Assembly (NCBI GenBank): GCA_021158345.1
Contig: JAGGUV010000097.1
Location: 1 to 56,999 of the forward strand
Reading direction: 5' to 3'
Source: Bacteroidales bacterium
GTDB taxonomy: Bacteria; Bacteroidota; Bacteroidia; Bacteroidales; AUK083
DNA: 56,999 nt
Made by a program: the position numbers and the translations under genes. Numbering within the stretch: position 1 is the first letter of the stretch; every line of letters starts with the position of its first letter. Of this stretch, positions 37,654 through 47,673 are shown piece by piece. The notes under the pieces were generated by a model. That model did no database searches, had not been told where the DNA came from, and saw nothing but the letters and a program-made list of their open reading frames with translations.

Positions 37654-38559
37654 ATGATTTTTCCCATGCGAAAATTAATAATATCTGTTTTTTTTCTTAT
37701 AATTTCATTTGTAGCTTCTGCTCAGGAATTTAATTGTGTTGTTAAAGTTATATCTCCGCAAGTGCAGGAAACCGATAAACACATTTACGAGTCATTGCAA
37801 AATGTTATTTTCGATTTTGTTAATAACAGAAAATGGTCGAATCATGTGTATGAAATGGAAGAAAGAATTGAATGTACTTTGATGCTGAATATTAAAAACA
37901 GGGATATGAACACTTTTAGCGGAGAATTAAATGTTATTTTACGAAGACCTATTTTTAATACTTCATATAATTCTATTTTATTTAATTATGTTGATAAAGA
38001 TATTCAATTTGAATATGTTGAAAATCAGCCTTTAGATTATGCTGATAACACCTTTTCGTCTAATCTTACTTCAGTATTAGCATATTATTCATATGTATTA
38101 TTAGGGCTTGATGGCGATTCATATTCTTCGTTGGGAGGTACAGATTATTATCAAAAAGCAAAAGCTGTTGTTGATGCGGCACAAAATGCAAAAGAACCTG
38201 GATGGCAGGCTTTTCAAAGTCAAAAAAACAGATTCTGGCTTATCGAAAATTTAATGAATAATAATTATTATCCAATACGGAATTGTATTTACGAATATCA
38301 CAGAAAAGGACTGGATACTATGTATGATAGACTTGAATCAGGCAGAAGTGTTATTGCAGGCAGCCTTATGCCTCTGAAGAAAGTTTATAATGACAGACCT
38401 AACCTTTTTCTTCTTCGTGTGTTTTTTGATGCTAAATCCGATGAATTGGTCGAGATATTTTCGCAAGCTACTTCATCCGAAAAAAATAAAGTTGTTAGTT
38501 TACTAAAAGAAATTGACCCTGCAAACGCATCTAAATATCAAAAAATTCTTAAAAAATAA
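37654..38559 (+). CDS. porD: DUF4835 family protein (PorD-like, T9SS-associated)
   Basis: QEFNCVVKVISPQVQETDKHIYESLQNVIFDFVNNRKW; between coaBC and recN as in other Bacteroidota. Confidence 0.78.
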   Translation: MIFPMRKLIISVFFLIISFVASAQEFNCVVKVISPQVQETDKHIYESLQNVIFDFVNNRKWSNHVYEMEERIECTLMLNIKNRDMNTFSGELNVILRRPIFNTSYNSILFNYVDKDIQFEYVENQPLDYADNTFSSNLTSVLAYYSYVLLGLDGDSYSSLGGTDYYQKAKAVVDAAQNAKEPGWQAFQSQKNRFWLIENLMNNNYYPIRNCIYEYHRKGLDTMYDRLESGRSVIAGSLMPLKKVYNDRPNLFLLRVFFDAKSDELVEIFSQATSSEKNKVVSLLKEIDPANASKYQKILKK

Positions 38560-38685
38560 TCATAGAAGAAGTTTATTTTTTTTATTTTATAATTGTTTTT
38601 TATTTTAATGATTAATTCAGAATTTCAGGATTATTAGTTTATCTTTTTTATATTTGTTCTGTATTTTTAATAAAATTTCAGGCTT

Positions 38686-40341
38686 ATGCTTTTGCATCTT
38701 TCAGTAGAAAATTATGTTTTAATTGAAAAACTTGATATTGATTTCAATAAAGGTTTTTCAGTAATCACAGGTGAAACAGGTGCCGGAAAATCAATATTGC
38801 TTGGTGCACTTTATCTCATCCTCGGTAAAAGAGCTGATAATAAAGTTTTGCTCGATAAAACAAAAAAATGTATTCTCGAAGGTACTTTTTATATTAAAAA
38901 TTATAATCTTAAAAATTTTTTTACTGATAATGACCTTGATTATGATGACACTGTTATCATAAGACGTGAGATAAATAGAACAGGCAAATCAAGAGCTTTT
39001 ATTAATGACACTCCTGTGAATCTTGGCTTACTTAAAAATTTTAGCACCAGACTTATTGATATTCATTCACAGAATAAGGTTGTTACTTTGAATAATTCTG
39101 ATTTTCAACTTGATGTTGTTGATAATTTTGCAAATCATAAGCCCTTGCTTGACAAATACAAAGCTGAGTATTTTAAGTTGAATCAGTTGAAATTAAAATT
39201 AATAGAATTAGAAAATACTGAAGAAAAATTAAAAAATGATCAGGATTATTATCAGTTTTTATATGATGAACTTGAAAAAGCTAATCTTCAAATTGATGAA
39301 GATGAACATCTTGAACAAGAAATAAAATTGCTTAATAATAGCGAGAAAATAAAAAACAATTTATTCAATGCTTCCAATGCTTTAAGCGATGCTGATGATA
39401 ATCTTTTAAACTCTTTGAATGATGTTTATCTGTTAATTAATCAGATTTCTGATGTTTTTCCTGATATCAGGGTTATTGAAGAAAGATTTAATTCAAATCT
39501 TATAGAGCTTAAGGATATTGCTTATGAAATTGATAAAATTTACGAACAAATTAATTTTGACCCTGAAAGAATTGATATTGTTAGTCAAAGACTTGATTTA
39601 ATATATCATCTCGAAAATAAACATAAAGTTGCTAATGTTTCTGAACTTTTGGAAGTAGAAAAAACATTAAATGAGAAATTGAAAAGTATTTCGAGTTTTG
39701 AAGAAGATATAAAAAATTTAAAAAAGGAAATTGAGGTTAAAACACTTTATCTGAAAGATTTATCAAATAAAATATCTGCAAATAGAAAAAAAGTAATACC
39801 TGATATTGAGAAAAAGATTGTTAACCTTTTAAAACAATTAGGGATTCCCGATGCTGAGTTTAAGGTTGAAATTAATCAATTGGAAACATTCACTAAAGAC
39901 GGTAGAGATAAGCTGAGGTTTTTGTTTAATGCAAATAAGGGGCTGAAAGTTATGGAAGTCTCTGAAATTGCTTCAGGTGGTGAGCTGTCGAGAATAATGC
40001 TTAGCATCAAATCGCTTATTTCAGAGAAAAATTTATTGCCTACAGTATTTTTCGATGAAATTGATAATGGCGTTTCAGGGAAAATTGCAGTAAAAGTAGG
40101 TCAGATTATGAAAAAAATGTCCAAAAATATGCAGGTATTTGCAATAACACATCTCCCACAAATAGCCTCACAAGGCGATTCACATTATTTTGTTTATAAA
40201 ACTGTTGAAGATGATATAACAAAATCAAAAATTAAATTATTAGATAATAATAACAGAACAAAAGAAATTGCCAAAATGCTTAGTGGTGAAAAAGTTACTG
40301 ATGCTGCTTTTCAAAATGCTAAAGATTTATTAAACAATTAA
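38686..40341 (+). CDS. recN: DNA repair protein RecN
   Basis: VITGETGAGKSILLGALYLILGKRAD, EIASGGELSRIMLSIKSLI, PTVFFDEIDNGVSG, FAITHLPQIASQGDSHYFV. Confidence 0.97.
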   Translation: MLLHLSVENYVLIEKLDIDFNKGFSVITGETGAGKSILLGALYLILGKRADNKVLLDKTKKCILEGTFYIKNYNLKNFFTDNDLDYDDTVIIRREINRTGKSRAFINDTPVNLGLLKNFSTRLIDIHSQNKVVTLNNSDFQLDVVDNFANHKPLLDKYKAEYFKLNQLKLKLIELENTEEKLKNDQDYYQFLYDELEKANLQIDEDEHLEQEIKLLNNSEKIKNNLFNASNALSDADDNLLNSLNDVYLLINQISDVFPDIRVIEERFNSNLIELKDIAYEIDKIYEQINFDPERIDIVSQRLDLIYHLENKHKVANVSELLEVEKTLNEKLKSISSFEEDIKNLKKEIEVKTLYLKDLSNKISANRKKVIPDIEKKIVNLLKQLGIPDAEFKVEINQLETFTKDGRDKLRFLFNANKGLKVMEVSEIASGGELSRIMLSIKSLISEKNLLPTVFFDEIDNGVSGKIAVKVGQIMKKMSKNMQVFAITHLPQIASQGDSHYFVYKTVEDDITKSKIKLLDNNNRTKEIAKMLSGEKVTDAAFQNAKDLLNN

Positions 40342-41586
40342 TCAGAAAAATTTTCCAATAATATTTTTTAATTCAAAAGGTTTGTATGGTTTGCTGATAT
40401 ATTCGTCCATACCTGCTTCAAGGCAATTTTTTCTGTCGTTTTCGAGTGCATAAGCTGTTACGGCAATTATTATTACTTTGTCTTTTGTGCCTCTTTGTTT
40501 TTCAATTTCCCTGATTTTTTTTGTTGCAATAATGCCGTCCATAATTGGCATTTGAATATCCATTAAAATTAGATCGTATTTTTTTTCTTTGAATTTTTTA
40601 ATGCCAATCTTACCATTTTCTGCAATATCATAATCATATCCTGCCTTTTTTAATATTGCTATTGCAAATTTTCTGTTCAACAAATTATCTTCAATAAGCA
40701 AAACACTCAATTTTTTTGAAGTGCCTTTTTGTGTTTCATCAGGCTTTGAAGGAATTATTTTTTTAAAGATTTTGTCAAATGTCAAATTAAAAGTAAATTC
40801 GGATTCATTTTCATTTTTATAGCCAAAACTTAATTCCTCATTAAAAAAATGTATTATTTCTTTTGAGTTAATAATATTAATTCCAATTAATGAATCAGGA
40901 AATGGATTTATTGGCTTTAAGCTTTCAATAACAGCTTTAATATTTTCGTTATTTTTATTTTTTAGTGAGATGCTATTGTTTGAAATTTTAAACTCAATTT
41001 TTTGTTTATTGATGTTACCGGTATTAACATTGCTTAATTCAATATTAATATTCCCATTTTTTGAATTGAAAATCAATACACTTAAAAGATTGTAAATAAT
41101 TTGTGTGAGATGATTAGCGTCACCTATTAATATGTCAGGTATTTTTTCATCTACTTTATACTTTAAATTAATATTTTTTTCTTTTGCATCAAGACTGAAA
41201 TGTTCAATTGAATCGGATATTAATTTTCTTATATTGAATTCTTTATTTTCAATTGTTATTGCTTTGTTTTCTATTAATAAATAATCGAAAATTTTATTAA
41301 TGGAGTTTAAAAGAGAATTTGATGAGTTTGTAATGATGTTAATATAATCTTTTTGTATTTCATTAACAGGTGTTTGTTTAAGCATTTCAGCCATACCAAT
41401 AATACCGTTTAATGAAATTCGTAAATTATGGCTTATGTTTTTAAAAAAATCAACTTTATCATTAGCAATTTTATTATAATTATTTTTTATCTGTTTTATT
41501 AAGTTTTCCAACTCAAGAATTTTATTCTGTAATTGATTATTATCCTCAATCAGTTGTTCTTTAGTTTTATCCGGATTATTTTGCAT
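40342..41586 (-). CDS. Hybrid kinase-like protein: degenerate HisKA/HATPase plus intact receiver domain
   Basis: FFKNISHNLRISLNGIIGMAEML (H-box, H followed by N), QIIYNLLSVLIFNSKNG (altered N-box), no recognisable G boxes; receiver LIEDNLLNRKFA...LILMDIQMPIMDG...AVTAYA...ISKP. Confidence 0.82.
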   Translation of the reverse strand: MQNNPDKTKEQLIEDNNQLQNKILELENLIKQIKNNYNKIANDKVDFFKNISHNLRISLNGIIGMAEMLKQTPVNEIQKDYINIITNSSNSLLNSINKIFDYLLIENKAITIENKEFNIRKLISDSIEHFSLDAKEKNINLKYKVDEKIPDILIGDANHLTQIIYNLLSVLIFNSKNGNINIELSNVNTGNINKQKIEFKISNNSISLKNKNNENIKAVIESLKPINPFPDSLIGINIINSKEIIHFFNEELSFGYKNENESEFTFNLTFDKIFKKIIPSKPDETQKGTSKKLSVLLIEDNLLNRKFAIAILKKAGYDYDIAENGKIGIKKFKEKKYDLILMDIQMPIMDGIIATKKIREIEKQRGTKDKVIIIAVTAYALENDRKNCLEAGMDEYISKPYKPFELKNIIGKFF

Positions 41587-41610
41587 AATAATAATTTTTA
41601 AATTAATATA

Positions 41611-43140
41611 TTAACGATTTAAGTTATTATTGATAATATTAAAGAGTTTACTTTGAGTGATAGGTTTAGAGATATAATCGTCGAAACCAGCCTCAATAAA
41701 ACGCTCTTTATCGCCACTCATTGCATAAGCAGTTTGAGCTATAAAAGGGACATCATTATATTTTTCCCATTTTTCTTTAATTTTTTTCATAACCATAATA
41801 CCGTCCCATGGTGATGGCAAATTAATATCAATAAGCATAACATCAAAATATTCACCTTTTTTGCTATATTTATTAATAATATTCATTGCATCGTCACCAT
41901 CAACAGAAGAAATTACTTCAGCTGTGTTTTGCAGCATCTTTTCCAATACCATTCTGTTCATTCTGTCATCTTCAACAATAAAAATTTTAAGGTTGTGTTT
42001 TTTTAGCTCTTTGTTTAAAGTGTCTTTATCTTTTATAAGTATTTTTTTAGGTGTAATATATTTTTTCTCTGTAATTGATTTAAGGAAAACAGTAACTACA
42101 GTGCCTTCACCTTTTGATGACTCTATTTTTATATCTCCATTCATAAGGTTAATTAAGCGTTTTGCTATTGGCAGTCCCAGACCTGCTCCTTGATAATTGC
42201 GAGAATAGCCTAAACTTTCTTGCCTGAACGCATCAAAAACATGAGGTAAATACGTTTCATCAATACCTACACCGGAATCTTTTATTCTTACAAAACATAA
42301 ATTGCTGTCTTCATCATATCCTGTTGAAATATTTATAAATCCTTTTTCAGTATATTTTAATGAGTTGTCAATAATATTTGATAATACTCTTGAAAGATTT
42401 TTTTTGTCTGCAAAAATTAATGGAATTTCTGTTAATTGAAGATTTACTTTTAATCCTTTTTCATTTGCTTTAAAAATAAATAATTCTGAAATTTCTTTTA
42501 TAATATCGTTTAATGAATGTTGTGAGATGTCTACTGAAATATCGTTAGCTTCTATTCTGCTGATGTCAATGATATTGGTTAGAAGATGTAATAATCTATC
42601 GCCACTTTGTTCTATGCCGTCTGCATAATCGTAAAGCTCCGAATCTTCCATTAATGACAATTCTGTTTTCAAAAGATTTGAAAAACCAATAATACCATTC
42701 AAAGGAGTTCTTATCTCGTGACTGATATTTGCTAAAAAAGCATTTTTAAGGTAATTTGCATCTTCGGCTTTTTTTAAGGCTTTTTTTAGCCTTGTATCCA
42801 TATTTTTATAGCTCTCTAATGTTTTTTCGTAATTTTTTATCTTTTCTGAAATTTTATCATTAATAATTTTCTCAGAATTTTTTATTTCTGTTTCAAGATT
42901 TTTTATTTTTTCTTGTTTTAAAGCTAATACTTTTTTGTTTTTTTTATTTGTTATGATGATTTGAATTACTAATAAACAAATGATTACTATTGATATTATT
43001 AGTGAAATCAAGCATAGATTATTATTTGAATTTATGCTGTTAGTCACTATAACTGACTGTGAATAGACATTATTAAACTGAAGAATAAAGATTAATAATA
43101 AAAAAATATTTAATGATATTTTATTAATAAATTTCTTCAT
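41611..43140 (-). CDS. Membrane hybrid histidine kinase / response regulator
   Basis: FLANISHEIRTPLNGIIGFSNLL, KDSGVGIDETYLPHVFDAFRQ...GAGLGLPIAKRLI, receiver FIVEDDRMNRMVLE...LIDINLPSPWDG...SKP. Confidence 0.92.
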   Translation of the reverse strand: MKKFINKISLNIFLLLIFILQFNNVYSQSVIVTNSINSNNNLCLISLIISIVIICLLVIQIIITNKKNKKVLALKQEKIKNLETEIKNSEKIINDKISEKIKNYEKTLESYKNMDTRLKKALKKAEDANYLKNAFLANISHEIRTPLNGIIGFSNLLKTELSLMEDSELYDYADGIEQSGDRLLHLLTNIIDISRIEANDISVDISQHSLNDIIKEISELFIFKANEKGLKVNLQLTEIPLIFADKKNLSRVLSNIIDNSLKYTEKGFINISTGYDEDSNLCFVRIKDSGVGIDETYLPHVFDAFRQESLGYSRNYQGAGLGLPIAKRLINLMNGDIKIESSKGEGTVVTVFLKSITEKKYITPKKILIKDKDTLNKELKKHNLKIFIVEDDRMNRMVLEKMLQNTAEVISSVDGDDAMNIINKYSKKGEYFDVMLIDINLPSPWDGIMVMKKIKEKWEKYNDVPFIAQTAYAMSGDKERFIEAGFDDYISKPITQSKLFNIINNNLNR

Positions 43141-43166
43141 GATAAAAGTATTGGTTTTTAATAAAA

Positions 43167-44000
43167 TTATGGTTTATGAACAATATAAATATTTTCTTCA
43201 GGGTTTACAGCATATTTTATAATATCATCTTCAGAAGTAAAAATATCTTTAACAGGGTTGAAAATTTCAACTTTAAAACCTGCTTCTTCTAACTTTTGTT
43301 TATAATCTTTGCCATAAATTCTAACATGGTCAAATTGGCCATAATATTTTTCTCTGTCTTTTGGAGTAATAATAGTATCGTCCTGGAATGTTTTATCAAG
43401 TTTTAATGAAATTGGCACTTGAAGCATAGCCCAGGCATTTGGCTTTAATACTCTGAAAATTTCCGATAAAGCTTTTTTGTCATCTATTATATGTTCTAAC
43501 ACATGGTTACAGATTATAATATCAAATTCATTATTTTTATATGGAATGTTAGTAACGTCCATCAGAATAACGTCATTTCTGTCGTAATAATAAGCATTAT
43601 AACCTTTTGTGAATTTATCGCCTGTATAATATTCAATATTTTTTTGTGAAAGCAATAATGCTTTTAAACATCCTTCAGGAGCTATGTGAAGAACTTTATA
43701 TTTTTTTTCAAAGATATCGGTTTTGTTTTTCAGAAACCAATATATCAAACGGTCTCTGTCAGTTGAAAAGCATCTGGGGCAAACATCGTTTTTTCTGTAA
43801 CCGCCACCAATAATATTTTTTTCTTTAATAACAGGGAAATCAAAACCTCCGGGCAGCATTTTTCTGAAACTTTTTTTACAATATGGACAAGTATATTTTG
43901 TGCCTTTATAATATACTGCCATAAGCTTTTGCCATCCCCCCCTGATTTTTACTCCAAGTTTGTAAGGTATTATTTTTTTTATTTTATTGCTTATTTTCAT
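43167..44000 (-). CDS. SAM-dependent methyltransferase with N-terminal zinc-ribbon-like Cys motifs
   Basis: YTCPYCKKSFR...NDVCPRCFSTDRDRLIYWFLKN then VLHIAPEGCLKALLL...FDIIICNHVLEHIIDDKKALSEIFRVLKP. Confidence 0.85.
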   Translation of the reverse strand: MKISNKIKKIIPYKLGVKIRGGWQKLMAVYYKGTKYTCPYCKKSFRKMLPGGFDFPVIKEKNIIGGGYRKNDVCPRCFSTDRDRLIYWFLKNKTDIFEKKYKVLHIAPEGCLKALLLSQKNIEYYTGDKFTKGYNAYYYDRNDVILMDVTNIPYKNNEFDIIICNHVLEHIIDDKKALSEIFRVLKPNAWAMLQVPISLKLDKTFQDDTIITPKDREKYYGQFDHVRIYGKDYKQKLEEAGFKVEIFNPVKDIFTSEDDIIKYAVNPEENIYIVHKP

Positions 44001-44024
44001 AATTATTAAATTGTTGTTTTTTTA

Positions 44025-45701
44025 TTATTTTTTATATATCATTACTTTTTTTGTGATATTTTCATTGTTTGTTTTATAATTTATAAAATAAATACCATCA
44101 GTTAAATCATCTGATTTAAAGATGATAATATGGTCTCCTTTGTTTTGGTTTTCATTAAGAATTTCTTTTACTTTTTGTCCTAAATTATTGAAAACAGAAA
44201 TATTTATAAAAGTACTAAAAAATAATGAATATTGAATTGTTGTTGATTTATTAAAAGGATTTGGGTATATATTTTTTATTTTAATGGAAGTTTTTTTATT
44301 ATAAGAATATTCATTGATGTTTTGAGTTTCAGGACTGTATTCAAAAGCTCCTATGTCAAAATTATCTCCGTAAGGCCTGGGATAGTTATAAATGTCAAAA
44401 TCAATACCATATTCAGAAAGGTTTAAACCCTGGTCGATAACAGGGGAGGAGCCTTGTAATGCGAAATTGTTTTCTTCGGGGTTAATAAATTTAATATCAT
44501 CAAAATCAGAATCTTTGTAATTATGTGATATGTCAATATCAATGCCTGGTGGTTGAGAGTAAATATACGCAGCATCACCATAAATATTTAAAGCACCCGG
44601 AGAAATAATAATATTATTATAAATTTTATTGTTTTTACTTTCTGTATTTCTAAATAATATGCCGTTAGTTTTTGGAGAAATAATTGTATTATTAAAAATA
44701 TTATAAAAAGCATTAGGTAAAGTGCTAAGATTTGTAATATAAATACCATGTTTTTGATATTGATTAACTGGAAGTTCAGGGTGATAATTTTTACCCGGAT
44801 TTATAATAAGATTATTAAAAATTTTTTCATTACCGAGACCTAATACATCAATACCATCGCCTTTGCCATCAACAATAATATTATTGTAACAATCGCATTT
44901 ACTACCACCGCCAATTAAAATACCACTCATCTGATTATAGGTTTCCGAATAGCTGTCGTTTGAAATGTAGTTGTTATATATGTTACAATCGGAAATTGCA
45001 GAACTCACCTGAATGCCGTCCCAACCTATATTTTTTAAAATATTATTGTAAACTTTAACTCCTTCAATCACATGAGGATAAATTAATGTGTCTTTGCCAT
45101 TGCAATTTAATGTCTTTCCTGTGTAAAAAGAGCTGCCAATGTACATACCCTCGTTTGCAATATCGTGCAGATAATTGTCGTGAATATAGATGTTATACAT
45201 TGTAAAACTATCTCTTACGGCAGTAAAAGAGCAGTCGGGATCGGTCTTTGCATATATTCCTGCAATGCTGGTATTAGCAATTTCTATATTTTCTATTTCA
45301 ACGTCAGTGCTTTTATTGTCAACAGAAATACCCGCTCCTTCGACTTTTAATATTTGTATCCCGTATTTTATGCTATCAATATATGCACCACTTAATTTTA
45401 TAAATGATGAAGACTCAAATTTTATCCCATAATAAAAGTTTGTGTCAATAATAACTTTTCCGTCATAATTTCTTATTGTTATCACACTGTCTTTATTCCC
45501 ATTTATATTTTTTAGTAATAAAAAATACCTGTGTCCTTTTAATAAATTAATTGTGTCGCCCGGTGAAATGTCTATGTTGAAGCCATCGATTACCGAGACT
45601 GTGCTGTCAAATTTAAAAATACAGTTCTGAGAATGAATATTCTCTGAGGAAAATATTGCAATAGAAAAACCAAGAAACAATATTTTTAAAAATTTATACA
45701 T
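44025..45701 (-). CDS. Right-handed parallel beta-helix repeat protein with T9SS type A sorting domain
   Basis: Repeats ILKNIGWDGIQVSSAISDCNIYNNYISN...GILIGGGSKCDCYNNIIVDGKGDGIDV; C-terminal IYPNPFNKSTTIQYSLFFSTFINISVFNNLGQKV...GIYFINYKT. Confidence 0.88.
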   Translation of the reverse strand: MYKFLKILFLGFSIAIFSSENIHSQNCIFKFDSTVSVIDGFNIDISPGDTINLLKGHRYFLLLKNINGNKDSVITIRNYDGKVIIDTNFYYGIKFESSSFIKLSGAYIDSIKYGIQILKVEGAGISVDNKSTDVEIENIEIANTSIAGIYAKTDPDCSFTAVRDSFTMYNIYIHDNYLHDIANEGMYIGSSFYTGKTLNCNGKDTLIYPHVIEGVKVYNNILKNIGWDGIQVSSAISDCNIYNNYISNDSYSETYNQMSGILIGGGSKCDCYNNIIVDGKGDGIDVLGLGNEKIFNNLIINPGKNYHPELPVNQYQKHGIYITNLSTLPNAFYNIFNNTIISPKTNGILFRNTESKNNKIYNNIIISPGALNIYGDAAYIYSQPPGIDIDISHNYKDSDFDDIKFINPEENNFALQGSSPVIDQGLNLSEYGIDFDIYNYPRPYGDNFDIGAFEYSPETQNINEYSYNKKTSIKIKNIYPNPFNKSTTIQYSLFFSTFINISVFNNLGQKVKEILNENQNKGDHIIIFKSDDLTDGIYFINYKTNNENITKKVMIYKK

Positions 45702-45795
45702 TGATATTTTTATAAATAAATTTTAATTAATATTTGTCAATAATATGGTATCCCAATAACCATAAATCTAAAATCATAAATCTAAAGTCTAAAAT

Positions 45796-46992
45796 CTAAT
45801 TAGCATTTCCACGTTTTGCTCTTTCCCAGTTAACAGACTGGCTTCCTTTTAAATATCTTTTTAATCCGAGATACACAGATAAATTCATAATAAAGAAATA
45901 ATAAGGAACAAAAAATAGCTTAATTTTTAATTTTTTATTTTCAAAATACCATCCTGTCAAAGCAAATATATAAAATAATATCTGACACGCAAATAATATG
46001 GGATAAAAGGCGAAATGGAATAAGCCTTGATTAATTGCAATTATCATATTAAAAATAAATATCAGAGGTAATGATAAAGGTGCCAGTGTCCATCTGAGCA
46101 CTCTGTGTGAAATATATTGAAACGAAAGCACTCCATATTTAAATGGATTTAATAATTCTTTTAATCTGACAATTGACTGTATTCCTCCTGCAGAGATTCT
46201 TATTTTTCTTTTTAATTCTTCTTTGACATTTGCAGAGGATGCCTCAATAGCATAAGCATTTGGATTATATTGAATAGTGTACCCTTTTTTAGCAATTCTG
46301 AGTGAAATAATAAAATCGTCAAGGAGTGTATCTTTTTCTACTTCTTCGAATAATTCGGTACGTATAGCAAAGAGCTCGCCGGCAGCACCGACAACAGAAT
46401 AAAGTTCAGCATCCCATTTTTTTAATGTTGATTCGTATTTCCAGTAAATGCCTTCGCCGGCACCTGCAGCAGTATCTTTTTCCTTATTAAAAATACGTTT
46501 CTCGCCGGAAACACAGCCTACTTTCGGGTCTTTAAAAAGTTCCACAATCTCTTTGATAGAGTCTTTGCCAAGCATTGTGTTGCCATCCGAAAAAATAACA
46601 ATTGGCGTTTTCACAAATTTCATCCCTCTGTTTAAAGCCCCAATTTTTCCGCCTCTTTCAGGTTTATGATATACTTCTACGTTTTTATATTTTTTTAGCA
46701 ATTCAGGTGTCCCGTCGTCAGAGCCATCTGTTACCCAAAGATGTTTGACTTTTTCCTGTGGATAATCCAAAGAAAAAGAATTTTTGATTTTTTCGTCAAC
46801 AAAGTCTTTTTCATTATAAGCGGCAACAAATAATGTTACTTCGGGTTTATAATCGTTATTATTGTTTTTATCAGGCGTTTTTTTTACGATTCTTTTAATT
46901 TTTATAATAACAAATAATAAAATTCCATATCCAATGTATGCATAAAATACAATGAACAGAAATACCCAGAATAAAATTTTTATTGTTAGCAT
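45796..46992 (-). CDS. Glycosyltransferase family 2
   Basis: PEVTLFVAAYNEKDFVDEKIKNSFSLDYPQEKVKHLWVTDGSDDGTPELL, VIFSDGNTML, C-terminal TM helices. Confidence 0.92.
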   Translation of the reverse strand: MLTIKILFWVFLFIVFYAYIGYGILLFVIIKIKRIVKKTPDKNNNNDYKPEVTLFVAAYNEKDFVDEKIKNSFSLDYPQEKVKHLWVTDGSDDGTPELLKKYKNVEVYHKPERGGKIGALNRGMKFVKTPIVIFSDGNTMLGKDSIKEIVELFKDPKVGCVSGEKRIFNKEKDTAAGAGEGIYWKYESTLKKWDAELYSVVGAAGELFAIRTELFEEVEKDTLLDDFIISLRIAKKGYTIQYNPNAYAIEASSANVKEELKRKIRISAGGIQSIVRLKELLNPFKYGVLSFQYISHRVLRWTLAPLSLPLIFIFNMIIAINQGLFHFAFYPILFACQILFYIFALTGWYFENKKLKIKLFFVPYYFFIMNLSVYLGLKRYLKGSQSVNWERAKRGNAN

Positions 46993-47033
46993 ATTATTAT
47001 TTTCTGTTAATTTTTTTAATAATTAATAAAAAT

Positions 47034-47660
47034 TTAAGATTCAACTTTTTCCCATACTTTAGTATCAAAGTTGTATTTTTTAATGACTCTTGCCGGATTT
47101 CCAACAGCAACAGAATATGGAGGTATGTCTTTAGTTACAACACTTCCCGCAGCAATTACAGCATGTTTTCCAATAGTTACACCTGCAATTACAGCACTGT
47201 TGGCACCTATCCATGCTTCGTCTTCAACTTTAATTTCCGAGATTGTTACTTCCTGCATTCTCGGAGGCGCTGTTACATTTTGATATCCGTGATTTAGCCC
47301 CGACAAAATAATGTGTTGTCCCATCCTGACTTCATTGCCAATAGTTACAGGGCCAATTAATATATTTGATATTCCAATTCTTGTATTATCGCCAATAACA
47401 ACATCTCCAACTCCATTATTGATAGTTGAAAAATCTTCAACTGTAGAATTTCTACCGAGATAAAACCTATTATAAGGCATAAGATCCATTCTGGTTTTTT
47501 TTCTTATTAATGAACCTCTTCTTTTTTTTATTTTCGGACTTAGAGGGTTTACAATAAGTTTTATCCATAATCTTGGCCTTGCCTGATTTTTTGGCATTAG
47601 CAGTCTTAACGCTAATTTTTTTAATTTCGGATTAGATTTAATTTTTTCAGCAATACTCAT
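47034..47660 (-). CDS. Hexapeptide-repeat acyltransferase
   Basis: VVIGDNTRIGISNILIGPVTIGNEVRMGQHIILSGLNHGYQ...DEAWIGANSAVIAGVTIGKHAVIAAGSVVTKDIPPYSVAVGNPARVIKKY. Confidence 0.93.
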   Translation of the reverse strand: MSIAEKIKSNPKLKKLALRLLMPKNQARPRLWIKLIVNPLSPKIKKRRGSLIRKKTRMDLMPYNRFYLGRNSTVEDFSTINNGVGDVVIGDNTRIGISNILIGPVTIGNEVRMGQHIILSGLNHGYQNVTAPPRMQEVTISEIKVEDEAWIGANSAVIAGVTIGKHAVIAAGSVVTKDIPPYSVAVGNPARVIKKYNFDTKVWEKVES

Positions 47661-47673
47661 CTTATATACTTAT

